Shown here one piece after another: positions 1-8,000 of a DNA stretch of 51,501 nucleotides. The notes below the pieces were generated by a model. It did no database searches and had not been told where the DNA came from. It worked only from the letters and a program-made list of their open reading frames with translations. The number at the start of each line of letters is the position of its first letter. Within the stretch, counting starts at the first letter, position 1. The DNA is from Bdellovibrionales bacterium. Lineage in GTDB: Bacteria; Bdellovibrionota; Bdellovibrionia; Bdellovibrionales; UBA1609. A program made the position numbers and the translations under genes. The stretch is taken from contig SKYF01000117.1 in the NCBI GenBank assembly GCA_007128005.1, positions 1 to 51,501 on the forward strand. Reading direction: 5' to 3'.

Positions 1-158
1 ACGGAAAAGATATGTTTGCCAGCTTTGCCCTACAAGATCAAACGGGCCAGGGGATGCTGCGCCACTATCTTTGCCACTACCACGGCCGCCATATTGACTG
101 TCATAGACGCCGCAGCCAAGGCCCCGGTGCCATCCCCGAAACTATTCCCGCCCAGTGA
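1..158 (+). CDS. 3' end of an unidentified gene (partial)
   Basis: An open frame enters from the left edge (codons in phase with base 3) and stops at TGA 156-158. The roughly 52 visible residues include a His/Cys-rich stretch, YLCHYHGRHIDCHRR, followed by a Pro-rich end. It lies just upstream of the ribosome site of the next gene, so it is probably an operon member ahead of the zinc-uptake genes. The His/Cys pattern would suit metal binding, but that is inference. I do not recognise the family, and the fragment could be non-coding. Confidence 0.4.
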   Translation, partial: GKDMFASFALQDQTGQGMLRHYLCHYHGRHIDCHRRRSQGPGAIPETIPAQ

Positions 159-172
159 TAAGGAGAAGCGAG

Positions 173-961
173 TTGAAAGCTCTAAAGCACAGAGTCCACC
201 CTCTCAGTGACCTCTCCCGATGGGGGGTCAATTTGATCCGTCTTGGACTGGGGATCTCAATTCTGACCGGCTGCGGGGGTGGACACAATCCCGACCTGGC
301 TTTTGAAGAGGGAGCCAGCTACAAAATGGGGGCCTGTCAGGTGAAAGAGATCATCGCCTCTGGACAGGAGAGCCGTTTGAGCTTTTCCTCTCTGGATTCG
401 ACCCCAGGCCCTCAACATTCCGTGGAGGGCTTTGGTGAACTGCTCTTTCTCTGCCCCCTTGAACAAGTGCAAAGCCAGCACAGCTTTGAACTGAGCTTTG
501 AACTGGAAGAGGGGGGATCTGTCACCTTGGTCACTTTTGCTGATAGAGAACTGAAACATGGCTTCGAGCTGGAGTGGCAAAGACAAGGAGAGGAGCTCAG
601 GGTCCTGGCCCGCAGCGGTGCGGTGGAGCAAAATTGGTCTGGGCCCCTAGAGAACAAAAATCACCGGCGCGCTCCTGGTTTCTTTTCTTCCTTGCAGGCC
701 AAAATGCCCCAAATCTTTACCCTCGATGTGCACAACAACGAAACACCAGCAGCCCATGTCATTATTTGGCAGGGCTTGAGGGATCCGCAGAGGCAAACAT
801 CACAAAACCATTTATTTGATTCTGGCGAGCACACCTATGATTTGGAAAACAACTACCCTCAGAGCTCCCCCGGCAATGGGCAGGGCCGCTTTTGGGGCTT
901 GCGGCTGGATGGAGCTCGAGTCACTGGGGCCAACTTTGGCCCCCCCTTGGCGGGACACTGA
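173..961 (+). CDS. Putative lipoprotein in zinc-uptake operon
   Basis: Start chosen at TTG 173, because AAGGAG at 160-165 sits 7 nt upstream. A longer frame opens at GTG 155 but has no comparable site. From TTG the N-terminus is basic, then hydrophobic, and ends in the lipobox LTGC (Cys about residue 34), so a lipid-anchored envelope protein is predicted. The mature part of about 230 residues looks beta-rich and has no motif I recognise. It is followed after 3 nt by a beta-barrel gene and then znuA, znuC and znuB, all on one strand, so a zinc or metal role in the envelope is inferred from context only. Confidence 0.7.
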   Translation: MKALKHRVHPLSDLSRWGVNLIRLGLGISILTGCGGGHNPDLAFEEGASYKMGACQVKEIIASGQESRLSFSSLDSTPGPQHSVEGFGELLFLCPLEQVQSQHSFELSFELEEGGSVTLVTFADRELKHGFELEWQRQGEELRVLARSGAVEQNWSGPLENKNHRRAPGFFSSLQAKMPQIFTLDVHNNETPAAHVIIWQGLRDPQRQTSQNHLFDSGEHTYDLENNYPQSSPGNGQGRFWGLRLDGARVTGANFGPPLAGH

Positions 962-964
962 AGT

Positions 965-2032
965 ATGAATAGAGGAAGCCCTCTTTTAATCAAATCATGT
1001 TTAGTCTTCTGCCTTCTCTGGCTTCCTCACTTAAGCCGGGCAGGTGAGCCCCGCGCTTGGGAGGAGCACTTAAAGACCTCTTTGGCCGCTGACTTTGTCA
1101 CCGAGGAAGATCACCTGTGGCTGCGCTCGGCTGAGCTTATGCTCTATGGGGCCGTGGACCACCGCTTTGATGGGCGGCTCACCTTAGCCGCCCATGAGTA
1201 TCAAGGCCAATATATGTTTGAGGTCCATGAGGCCTTTTTATCCTCCTCCCGCTGGCTGCCCCGCAGCCAGGTGAAAGTGGGACACTTTTTTCTCAATATT
1301 GGCCGACTCAATCAGTTTCACCAGCACGACTGGCCCTTTCTCTCCACTCCCCGAGTACATAGGGAATTTTTAGACTTCGAGGCCGTGGCAGACACAGGAG
1401 TCGAGATCTCCTATTTGCTCCCCGGCTCTCAGTTTGTTGAGCTCACCTTAGGGGTCACCCGTGGCTACAACTGGGGCCACACTCACACTAAGGGCTTAAG
1501 ACCACAAATGCCCATCCATTATCTTCACCCCAACTTTTTTGTGGATTTGGGGCGAGGTCAGGGCCTGCTGCTGGGAACCACCTATGTGGGCCATGTGGAG
1601 AACTCGGGCCTTCGCCGAAGCCTTGTGGGCTTGGATGCCACTTACAAATGGCGCCAGGGCCGAGTGCTCAAATACCATCTGCAAAGTGAACTCTGGTATG
1701 AGAGAATTAACCCCCAAGTGACAGAAACTCGCGAGAGAGTGGGCGCCTACTTTTTTCCCGAATACGGACTGGATGAACAGTGGTCGGCAGGTCTGCGCCT
1801 GGATCTGTTTAGTGACCTGAGCCGCCGCTTTGTGACCACGGGAGAAAGACAAGAAAACCTTGATGTGACCTTCATTCCCACTTTGACCTTTCGCCACAGC
1901 GAGTTTGCCCTCTTTCGCTTGGCCTATGCCTACGACTTAAGAACCGCTCAAGGCGAGTCCGATCGTCGCCATCAAGAGCTGCAGCTGCAACTCACTTTTA
2001 TTTTAGGAGATCATCCCGCCCATGAATTTTAA
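965..2032 (+). CDS. Outer-membrane beta-barrel protein of zinc operon
   Basis: 355 residues with a signal peptide (basic start, hydrophobic core, cleavage near SRAG at about 26-27). The rest alternates polar and aromatic residues and ends in a run of amphipathic strands, as in porin-like barrels. No TonB box or plug domain is visible, so a passive or selective porin is likelier than a TonB-dependent receptor. The 3' end overlaps znuA by 11 nt, implying translational coupling. Barrel proteins next to ZnuABC are known as candidate outer-membrane metal channels, so zinc passage is a reasonable inference. A general porin or an outer-membrane anchor remains possible. Confidence 0.65.
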   Translation: MNRGSPLLIKSCLVFCLLWLPHLSRAGEPRAWEEHLKTSLAADFVTEEDHLWLRSAELMLYGAVDHRFDGRLTLAAHEYQGQYMFEVHEAFLSSSRWLPRSQVKVGHFFLNIGRLNQFHQHDWPFLSTPRVHREFLDFEAVADTGVEISYLLPGSQFVELTLGVTRGYNWGHTHTKGLRPQMPIHYLHPNFFVDLGRGQGLLLGTTYVGHVENSGLRRSLVGLDATYKWRQGRVLKYHLQSELWYERINPQVTETRERVGAYFFPEYGLDEQWSAGLRLDLFSDLSRRFVTTGERQENLDVTFIPTLTFRHSEFALFRLAYAYDLRTAQGESDRRHQELQLQLTFILGDHPAHEF

Positions 2033-3104
2033 ATACTGGCCATCAGAAACCCAACCGAAAGTTTTAACTTGGGCCCTTGGCCTGGCAAGGGCCCTTAGTT
2101 TAGCAGGGATACTTGGCCTGGCCGGAGCCATTGGCCTCAGCGGGGCCCTTCTCCTCGCTGGCCCCGCAGTTTCTGCCAAGGAGAGCCTCTCACAGACGCC
2201 CTCAGCTCTTAGGGCCCTCACCACTCTGCCGGACTTGGCTGAAATTATCCAGACCATTGGGGGCGAGCGAGTTCAAGTGCAGAGCCTCCTCACCGGACAC
2301 GAAGATCCCCACTATGTGGATGCCCGCCCCGACTTTGTGGCTCAGGCCAGTCGGGCGGATCTGCTCTGTTCCATGGGTCTTGATCTGGAGGTGGGCTGGT
2401 TGCCTCGGGTCTTGAGCCGCTCGGGCAATCGCTCCATTCAGCGCGGAGGGCCTGGCTTTTGCGAAGCCGGTCGCTCTGTGCGGGCCCTTGATGTCCCCTC
2501 GGGTCCCATTGATCGCTCTATGGGTGACCTTCACCCCCACGGCAACCCCCACTTTAACTTGAGCCCCCGCTCCATGGCTCAGGCCTCTGAGGAGGTTTTG
2601 CGCGTGATGGTGGGCCTCCGGCCTGAGTGGCAGTCTGAGTTTGAAAGTCGACAAAAAGACTTTGTGCAGTCCATGGTAAAATTAGAAGAGGCTGTCCGCG
2701 AAAAGCTCCAAGTACTGAAGACCTCAGGTGCGGCCCCTCTGGTGATCGAGTACCACCAGGAGTTCACTTACTTTTTGCGCCTCTACAATATCCCCTCTCT
2801 TGGCTCCATTGAGGAGAAGCCCGGAGTGGCCCCCTCAGCAGCCCACTTGGCTCAGGTGGCCCAGAGAGCCCGAGAAAACTCTGTGCGCCTGGCCTTGGCC
2901 AACCCCTCAAGCCCGAGACGAACTCTCAGGCGCTTTGAGCAGCTCTCTGGAGTCAAGGTGTTGAGGCTCCCTCTGAGCATTAAGCCCTCTCATCCCGAGC
3001 TGGCGACTATTGCTCGGCTTCAGCATCACTTGGCCGATCAGTTGATCCTGGCTTTGGGAACAAAAGATTCCGAGCAGGGAGTCCAAGCCCGCCGTGACCA
3101 CTGA
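2022..3104 (+). CDS. znuA: Zinc ABC transporter substrate-binding protein ZnuA
   Basis: A periplasmic metal-binding protein of the ZnuA/MntA cluster-9 family, which captures Zn2+ and hands it to ZnuB. A long hydrophobic leader ends near AVSAKE (about residue 52). Ligand-type histidines sit in the expected places: GHEDPHY (H97), HGNPHF (H177) and EYHQEF (H245), followed by SIEEKPGVAPS, which is typical of the family. The His/Asp-rich loop of many ZnuA proteins is reduced to HPHGNPH. The gene overlaps znuC by 11 nt. Manganese specificity cannot be excluded from sequence alone, but the His-rich ZnuB and the barrel neighbour favour zinc. Confidence 0.88.
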   Translation: MNFKYWPSETQPKVLTWALGLARALSLAGILGLAGAIGLSGALLLAGPAVSAKESLSQTPSALRALTTLPDLAEIIQTIGGERVQVQSLLTGHEDPHYVDARPDFVAQASRADLLCSMGLDLEVGWLPRVLSRSGNRSIQRGGPGFCEAGRSVRALDVPSGPIDRSMGDLHPHGNPHFNLSPRSMAQASEEVLRVMVGLRPEWQSEFESRQKDFVQSMVKLEEAVREKLQVLKTSGAAPLVIEYHQEFTYFLRLYNIPSLGSIEEKPGVAPSAAHLAQVAQRARENSVRLALANPSSPRRTLRRFEQLSGVKVLRLPLSIKPSHPELATIARLQHHLADQLILALGTKDSEQGVQARRDH

Positions 3105-3762
3105 GACTCAAAGTCCCACTCAGACCACTATTCAGACCACTCCCACTCCCTCCGCTCTGCTCAAAGTTCAGCAGCTGCAGGGACAGACTCCTTTGGGCGA
3201 GCCTCTCTTTGAGGCCATTGATTGGAGCCTAAGACCTGGAGAGCTCTGGGTTCTGCGGGGGCCCAATGGAGTGGGAAAAAGCACTCTTCTCAAAATTTTC
3301 CTCGGAATTCACCCCTACTTCACCGGCCAGTTGGACGGCCCCCTTTGCCCCAGTGAGAAAGTCTACTTGCCCCAGATCACTCAGCCCCACTTGGCCTGGC
3401 CCATCACCTTAGGAGAAGTCTTGGGCCTAGAAGTCCCTAAGGACTCTACTTTGACGGCCAAGGCTCTTGAGCTCAAGTTGATTACCCCTGAGCTACTAAA
3501 GCGTCCATGGGCTGGAGCCAGTGGAGGAGAGCGCCAACGCCTCCTCTTACTCAAGAGCCTGCAACAGCCAGAGGGGAAACTTCTATTGTTGGATGAGCCC
3601 TTCAATCACTTAGATGAGAGAAGCCTCTTTGCCGCCCATCAACTGCTCCAGTGGCAGATCAAACGGGGCCAGGGAGTGGCCGCTCTGATCAGCTGTCACA
3701 ATGACTGGGAAGTGCCCTCTGCATTGAGTGGAGAGCTGCGTTTAAAGAAGGTGAAGGCATGA
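3094..3762 (+). CDS. znuC: Zinc ABC transporter ATP-binding protein ZnuC
   Basis: 222-residue cytoplasmic ABC ATPase that powers zinc import. It has Walker A GPNGVGKST (about 56-64), the signature ASGGERQR, Walker B LLLLDEP followed by FNHLD, and a switch His in ISCHND. The GTG start at 3094 lies inside the end of znuA. The N-terminus has a roughly 20-residue Thr/Pro/Gln-rich extension before the ABC core, so an internal start is possible but none has an obvious ribosome site. The stop overlaps the znuB start as ATGA. Length is close to the short end of the family. Confidence 0.88.
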   Translation: MTTETQSPTQTTIQTTPTPSALLKVQQLQGQTPLGEPLFEAIDWSLRPGELWVLRGPNGVGKSTLLKIFLGIHPYFTGQLDGPLCPSEKVYLPQITQPHLAWPITLGEVLGLEVPKDSTLTAKALELKLITPELLKRPWAGASGGERQRLLLLKSLQQPEGKLLLLDEPFNHLDERSLFAAHQLLQWQIKRGQGVAALISCHNDWEVPSALSGELRLKKVKA

Positions 3763-4706
3763 GTGACGGGTCGCAGCTCATTCACCTGCTGAACATTTAC
3801 AAGTGGACTTTGCTGACCACTCCCCTCCTGGCCCTCGCCTTGGCTTTGGTGGGAATGCACCTGATGGCCAGAGGCCAGAGTCTGCAGACTCTGGTGGTGT
3901 CCCAAGGTTCTTCGTTGGGAGTGCTGTTGGGCATTGCCCTGAATGTGCTGTGGCACAGCCACGGAGCTGGCCATGACTATGGCCACGACTCCACCCACGG
4001 CCATGGCCATGCTTCTTTGGGGTACAGCTCGGAGCTGGAGTCCGGACTTTGGCCTCTCCTCTTTGGTCTCATAGTGGCGGGCTTAAGTTATCTCTGGAGT
4101 GAAAAGCTGCGCTGGAGGCAAAACCCCTCTCTGGCTCCGGCCTCCTTGCTCATGGCCTTTGCCCTGCTGATGGCCTTAAGCCATGTGACCGCCTCCTTGT
4201 CCCCTCACCTGGAGACCCATATGAGTGCCATTTACTTTGGGGACCTGGCCACCCTCTCGGATCGAGAAGCTTTAAGTGCAGGCCTATTGAGTTTTTTAAG
4301 CCTGGGAGCTCTTTTTTACTGGCGTCGCCTCTGGCTCAGGCAGAGCTTCAATCTGGCTGTACTCGGCCCCAGTCAAACCCCCTCGTGGAGCTTCACTCTC
4401 CTTGCACTGCTTTTGATCAGTCTGTCGATTCAGTACTTGGGCCTGCTCTTTACCCTAGGAGGACTCTTTATTGCCCCAAGCCTTCTGGCCCGGCGCCAGG
4501 ACCTGACCCACCAAGGCTACCAGCTGCGCCTGACTCTCGCCACTCTTCTTGGCTCCACCTCAGGCTTCCTTGCCTCCCTGCTCTGGCCCACTCTTCCCAC
4601 AGCCCCTGCCGTGGTGCTGGGGCTCGCCGTGGCGAGTGAGTTTTTTCGCATCACATCTAGGTGGGCTACTCCCAGAAGCTCTGCAATGACAAAAAATACT
4701 GTCTAA
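3759..4706 (+). CDS. znuB: Zinc ABC transporter permease ZnuB with His-rich loop
   Basis: Membrane permease of the ABC-3 family: 315 residues with about 8-9 hydrophobic segments. It forms the zinc channel with ZnuC and receives Zn2+ from ZnuA. Between the second and third membrane segments (about residues 66-90) lies a His/Gly/Asp-rich loop containing HSHGAGHDYGHDSTHGHGH, which is not usual for ZnuB and could bind zinc locally. The start overlaps the znuC stop as ATGA. The TAA stop lies in the left arm of a short perfect hairpin. Operon end. Confidence 0.87.
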   Translation: MSDGSQLIHLLNIYKWTLLTTPLLALALALVGMHLMARGQSLQTLVVSQGSSLGVLLGIALNVLWHSHGAGHDYGHDSTHGHGHASLGYSSELESGLWPLLFGLIVAGLSYLWSEKLRWRQNPSLAPASLLMAFALLMALSHVTASLSPHLETHMSAIYFGDLATLSDREALSAGLLSFLSLGALFYWRRLWLRQSFNLAVLGPSQTPSWSFTLLALLLISLSIQYLGLLFTLGGLFIAPSLLARRQDLTHQGYQLRLTLATLLGSTSGFLASLLWPTLPTAPAVVLGLAVASEFFRITSRWATPRSSAMTKNTV

Positions 4707-4717
4707 GTTTTAGACAG
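4699..4717 (+). terminator. Short hairpin at the znuB stop
   Basis: Perfect 8-bp inverted repeat CTGTCTAA / TTAGACAG with a GTT loop, containing the znuB stop codon. There is no clear T-run after it, so it is a weak terminator or 3'-end stabiliser candidate rather than a classical intrinsic terminator. Confidence 0.35.
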
Positions 4718-4825
4718 ACCCTGTTTAAAGCAGACATTCACTCCCACCTTGAATCAAGTAAAGTCAGTGAGTTAAAGTAGGAACAATTTTTGCCACTCCA
4801 TCTTTGAATAAGGGAGGGGCTATTT

Positions 4826-5998
4826 ATGACTTTAAATTTTCACTCAATCCGCAATCTATGCCTAGTTGGTGTCGCTTTGGCTTGGCTTTCTGGCTGTGAA
4901 TCCAGCAATTCTCCAAGTGTGCTCTCCAATCAAGGCTCACAGGGAGTTGACTCCTCCTGCGGGGAGTATGCCGACGGCGAACTTTGGTTTGAAATCTCAG
5001 ATCAAACAAGCACCCACGACTATATATGTCCTGATGGAAGCCAGGGCTCTGCAACCCACATCGTTGAGGCTCAGCTCAAATGTGAACAGGGGCAGGCAGT
5101 TGCGACTGGTGTCACGCGGCCTGAGCGCGCTCCCATTAGCACCACCTGCGAAGTCGGCCAAAATGATCCCGACCCCAATCCTCCACCGGACGCCACTCCG
5201 CCGCCGCAGCTGTGCAGCCCTGGCTCCAGTCAATCTTGCCCTGTGACCAACGGATCTGGACTCCAGTTTTGCAATCTCACAGGCTCAGAATGGAGTGAGT
5301 GTCGAGTCAGGAGATGTGACCCAGGCTTTACTCAGGTGGGCAACCTCTGTGTGGTCAGCCAGCCCTCTGAGCAGAGTGTCGAAGATCAAATTGTCAGTTT
5401 TTATTGGACTCATTTAAATAGAGCTCCTGATCAAAGTGGTCTGCTCTACTACCTGCAGAAATACAATGAGGGTGTGTCTTTAATGCAAATAGAAGACAGT
5501 ATTGCCAACTCCTTTGAAGCGGCTGTCAGAAGGGCCTTTATGACTCACCTACTCAGGGCACCAAGTCTTGACGAGCAAATCATTGAGTCACGCTCTATCA
5601 AAAGCGAAAGTCAATTGAGCGAGTTTTTGACGGCTGTTAGAAAGTCTGTCTACTGTCAGGCAGACTGTCTTGAGGAGAACCTCAAAGCACAGAAGCAGCG
5701 CCATGAGCCAAGCATTAAGGGTTATTACCACCTTCATCTCAACCGCGATCCAGACATCCTTGGCTTGAACTACTGGATAGATCAGGCCATGAATGGCACA
5801 TTATTGACGACCATTGAGTATGCCTTCAGAAACTCACCAGAGGCTTTTATTAGAAGCTACTATTTAGAGCACCTTTTGCGCGAGCCAGACCTAGCTGGGC
5901 GCATCTTCTACCTCGATAGATACAATGAGGGGTTCTCGCTGGAGCAGATTAGACTCAACATCCGTTCATCCCCAGAGTGCAAGGTCAGCTGTCTCTGA
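4826..5998 (+). CDS. Lipoprotein with DUF4214-like repeats
   Basis: 390 residues; ATG behind AAGGGAGGGG (4810-4819). The signal peptide ends in lipobox LSGC (Cys 24), predicting a lipid anchor. Residues about 25-185 form a Cys-containing spacer with a Pro/Asp-rich linker (DPNPPPDATPPPQLCSPG) and paired cysteines. The C-terminal half (about 187-390) holds repeated units of the type FYWTHLNRAPDQSGLLYYL, YYHLHLNRDPDILGLNYWI and YYLEHLLREPDLAGRIFYL, which resemble the DUF4214 repeat found in surface and S-layer-type proteins. One unit (about 232-260) is degenerate. Function unknown; a surface or carbohydrate-associated role is inferred from the repeat family. Confidence 0.72.
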   Translation: MTLNFHSIRNLCLVGVALAWLSGCESSNSPSVLSNQGSQGVDSSCGEYADGELWFEISDQTSTHDYICPDGSQGSATHIVEAQLKCEQGQAVATGVTRPERAPISTTCEVGQNDPDPNPPPDATPPPQLCSPGSSQSCPVTNGSGLQFCNLTGSEWSECRVRRCDPGFTQVGNLCVVSQPSEQSVEDQIVSFYWTHLNRAPDQSGLLYYLQKYNEGVSLMQIEDSIANSFEAAVRRAFMTHLLRAPSLDEQIIESRSIKSESQLSEFLTAVRKSVYCQADCLEENLKAQKQRHEPSIKGYYHLHLNRDPDILGLNYWIDQAMNGTLLTTIEYAFRNSPEAFIRSYYLEHLLREPDLAGRIFYLDRYNEGFSLEQIRLNIRSSPECKVSCL

Positions 5999-6002
5999 GC
6001 CT

Positions 6003-7370
6003 CTACTGAGCGGAGGGCAAAGCCCTCGTCCCGGAGCGACTGAGCAGAGCGTTTCTACCGCCTCCCGGATGAATCCCATGAACATAGATGGGCTGGCCGG
6101 CAAAGCGACTCAAAAGTGTGGGGGTCATGGAGAAGACATAGCGGTAGCTCCCTGAGCTGACTCCACAGGCCTGAAGCACGGCCGGTTCAGACTCTCTTTC
6201 CGCCCAAGCCCGACCCACATACTGGGCCCCTGGCCGACCTGCCGAGGCCCCTGCATAGATATGCACCTCTATGGGACGGGGGTAAGCCTCCACACAGGCC
6301 CACCCTCGGATCACTCGCTCATCGACTTGGTTGATATCCCCTCTGACAAGCTGGCTGGACCGAGGCAAGGGAGGAGCGATATCTTCACAGGCCCCACTCA
6401 CAGCTCCACAGCCCGAAGGCCAAGCCCCTTGCTTGATACGTCCTCCGAGCTCAAAGAGATAGTCCCTCACCAAGGGCATGTCCCTTGTGCCCAAAAGCCT
6501 TTCTCCGTTCAGGTGGCTCTGATAGAGAAAGGGGAAAAAAGCCACAGTTTTCTCCTGATAACTTTCTGTGATCAGCCTGAGGATTTCGTTGTTGCGCTCA
6601 ATCAGGCTCTGCTGAACTGAGACCGAGGGAGTCTCAGTGGTGCGCCAGTAGCCATCCAAAGTAAACACCATTTTTTGGTGAGCAAGCAGACGTGAATAAA
6701 CTAGGTCGTTCAACTGCTTGAATCTGTCCATGCGACAGACTTGGCCAAAAGCCAAATAACAGTTCACCCCGACCCAATCGATGGCCGAGGGCAGCCAAAA
6801 CTCCTGATCAATGGCCGGGTGGGCTTCAGTGATCAAGACCTTGGCTTGAGGAAAGAACTGCTTGGCCAAGAGAGCCGCCTCTTGCAAATTGTCAAAGACC
6901 TCGCTGCGAGACAAGAGCACCCGAGTGGGATGATTGGCGTTGACTTGATTGCGGTGAAAGGGCTCATCCGTAAGGTAAACGCCCAAGATGCTGTCTTCAA
7001 GACCGCTGAGTTGATCGCGCAGATCCCTTAAAGCCTGGTGGCGACGCTCGTTCAGAGTAAGCTGACGCCAGTCGAATAAAAAGCTCTCCAAAATCAAAAT
7101 CACCTTGTTGTTTTGACTTTGGGCCTCGAGGACTTTTTCCCGCCAGCCCGGTTCTCTTCCTGAGGCAAAAGAGTCCGAGACAAAGTGGACATTGGAGACC
7201 GCCGCGGTCTCAGCAATGTAGTTTCCCTCACCCACCCCACGCATGGCATCGGCAAAAAAACCGAAGTGAGTCACCGCTTGTGCCGGAAAAGAAGCCAGCA
7301 AAATACACAGCCCACAAAACTGTCTTAGCCACAGCCTAAGGCCTGTGAGCCCCCCCTGCGATTTCCTCAT
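6003..7370 (-). CDS. Exported glycoside-hydrolase-like protein
   Basis: 455 residues with signal peptide (cleavage near AQAVTH, about 32-33) and a strong site GGGGGAAGGG before ATG. Residues about 35-330 show the beta-strand/helix alternation of a TIM barrel with candidate acids in GVYLTDEPFHRN and VLITEAHPAID, as in many glycosidase-like folds; I cannot name a GH family. Residues about 350-455 are a separate module (RGWACVEAY ... VHIYAG ... AWAERESEP ... IYVHGIHP), a small beta domain often appended to secreted enzymes. It converges tail to tail with the DUF4214-like gene, 4 nt apart. Substrate unknown. Confidence 0.62.
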   Translation of the reverse strand: MRKSQGGLTGLRLWLRQFCGLCILLASFPAQAVTHFGFFADAMRGVGEGNYIAETAAVSNVHFVSDSFASGREPGWREKVLEAQSQNNKVILILESFLFDWRQLTLNERRHQALRDLRDQLSGLEDSILGVYLTDEPFHRNQVNANHPTRVLLSRSEVFDNLQEAALLAKQFFPQAKVLITEAHPAIDQEFWLPSAIDWVGVNCYLAFGQVCRMDRFKQLNDLVYSRLLAHQKMVFTLDGYWRTTETPSVSVQQSLIERNNEILRLITESYQEKTVAFFPFLYQSHLNGERLLGTRDMPLVRDYLFELGGRIKQGAWPSGCGAVSGACEDIAPPLPRSSQLVRGDINQVDERVIRGWACVEAYPRPIEVHIYAGASAGRPGAQYVGRAWAERESEPAVLQACGVSSGSYRYVFSMTPTLLSRFAGQPIYVHGIHPGGGRNALLSRSGTRALPSAQ

Positions 7371-7406
7371 CCCTTCCCCCTTGAAAGGTCTGCAAACTCT
7401 AGGTCT

Positions 7407-7850
7407 TTATCTTTGACAGTGGATTTTCTCTGTCTCCCCGTTCTGGGTGATTTTCATAACTTCAGCCCTCTTATGAGTTGGATCCACATTGAACATCTCC
7501 ACTTGAAGACGCCCTGAGGTGGTGGGCGCACAAACACTGAGGTCTTTTTGGCGACTCGACCAGAATTTGATCTGAAAGAACTCACTGAGATTTTCCTCAT
7601 CAAAAATCACAATAGCACCGACAAAAGAGAATAGATCGGAAGACTTATAGACCCCCACTTGATAGTGACTCCACCGACTTCCCCCTTTGCACCAAGCTTC
7701 TAACTCTAGGTCCTTGGGAATGGAAAACTGATGTTGATGAACATCTATATCGCAGGGGTTGAGCTCTTCAGCAAAAATACTCCCCCCCACAAAGCTCATC
7801 ACTAGAACAAAGGCCCATAAGAACTTATTCAATACATTCAATATTTTCAT
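7407..7850 (-). CDS. Small exported hypothetical protein
   Basis: 147 residues from ATG 7850, chosen because AAGGGGGAATT lies directly upstream; a longer frame to 7898 lacks such a site and delays the signal peptide. The leader MKILNVLNKFLWAFVLVMSF ends near FAEEL. The mature protein of about 120 residues carries four cysteines (one each near the N-terminus, AWCKGG, SVCAPT and the C-terminal IHCQR), which would suit two disulfides in the periplasm. No family recognised. It lies 36 nt upstream of the glycosidase-like gene on the same strand and may be co-transcribed. Confidence 0.62.
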   Translation of the reverse strand: MKILNVLNKFLWAFVLVMSFVGGSIFAEELNPCDIDVHQHQFSIPKDLELEAWCKGGSRWSHYQVGVYKSSDLFSFVGAIVIFDEENLSEFFQIKFWSSRQKDLSVCAPTTSGRLQVEMFNVDPTHKRAEVMKITQNGETEKIHCQR

Positions 7851-8000
7851 AATTCCCCCTTCACAATACGCGGCCCCCGCCGCATTACCTGACTCCACAC
7901 AATGATCTATTTGGTGAGTTCAAACCAGCAAAGCTGGAGAAAGGAAAAATTTTCTGCTGAGATAGATCAGAGATAACGGGGCTTTTAGAATTCTTTCAAA

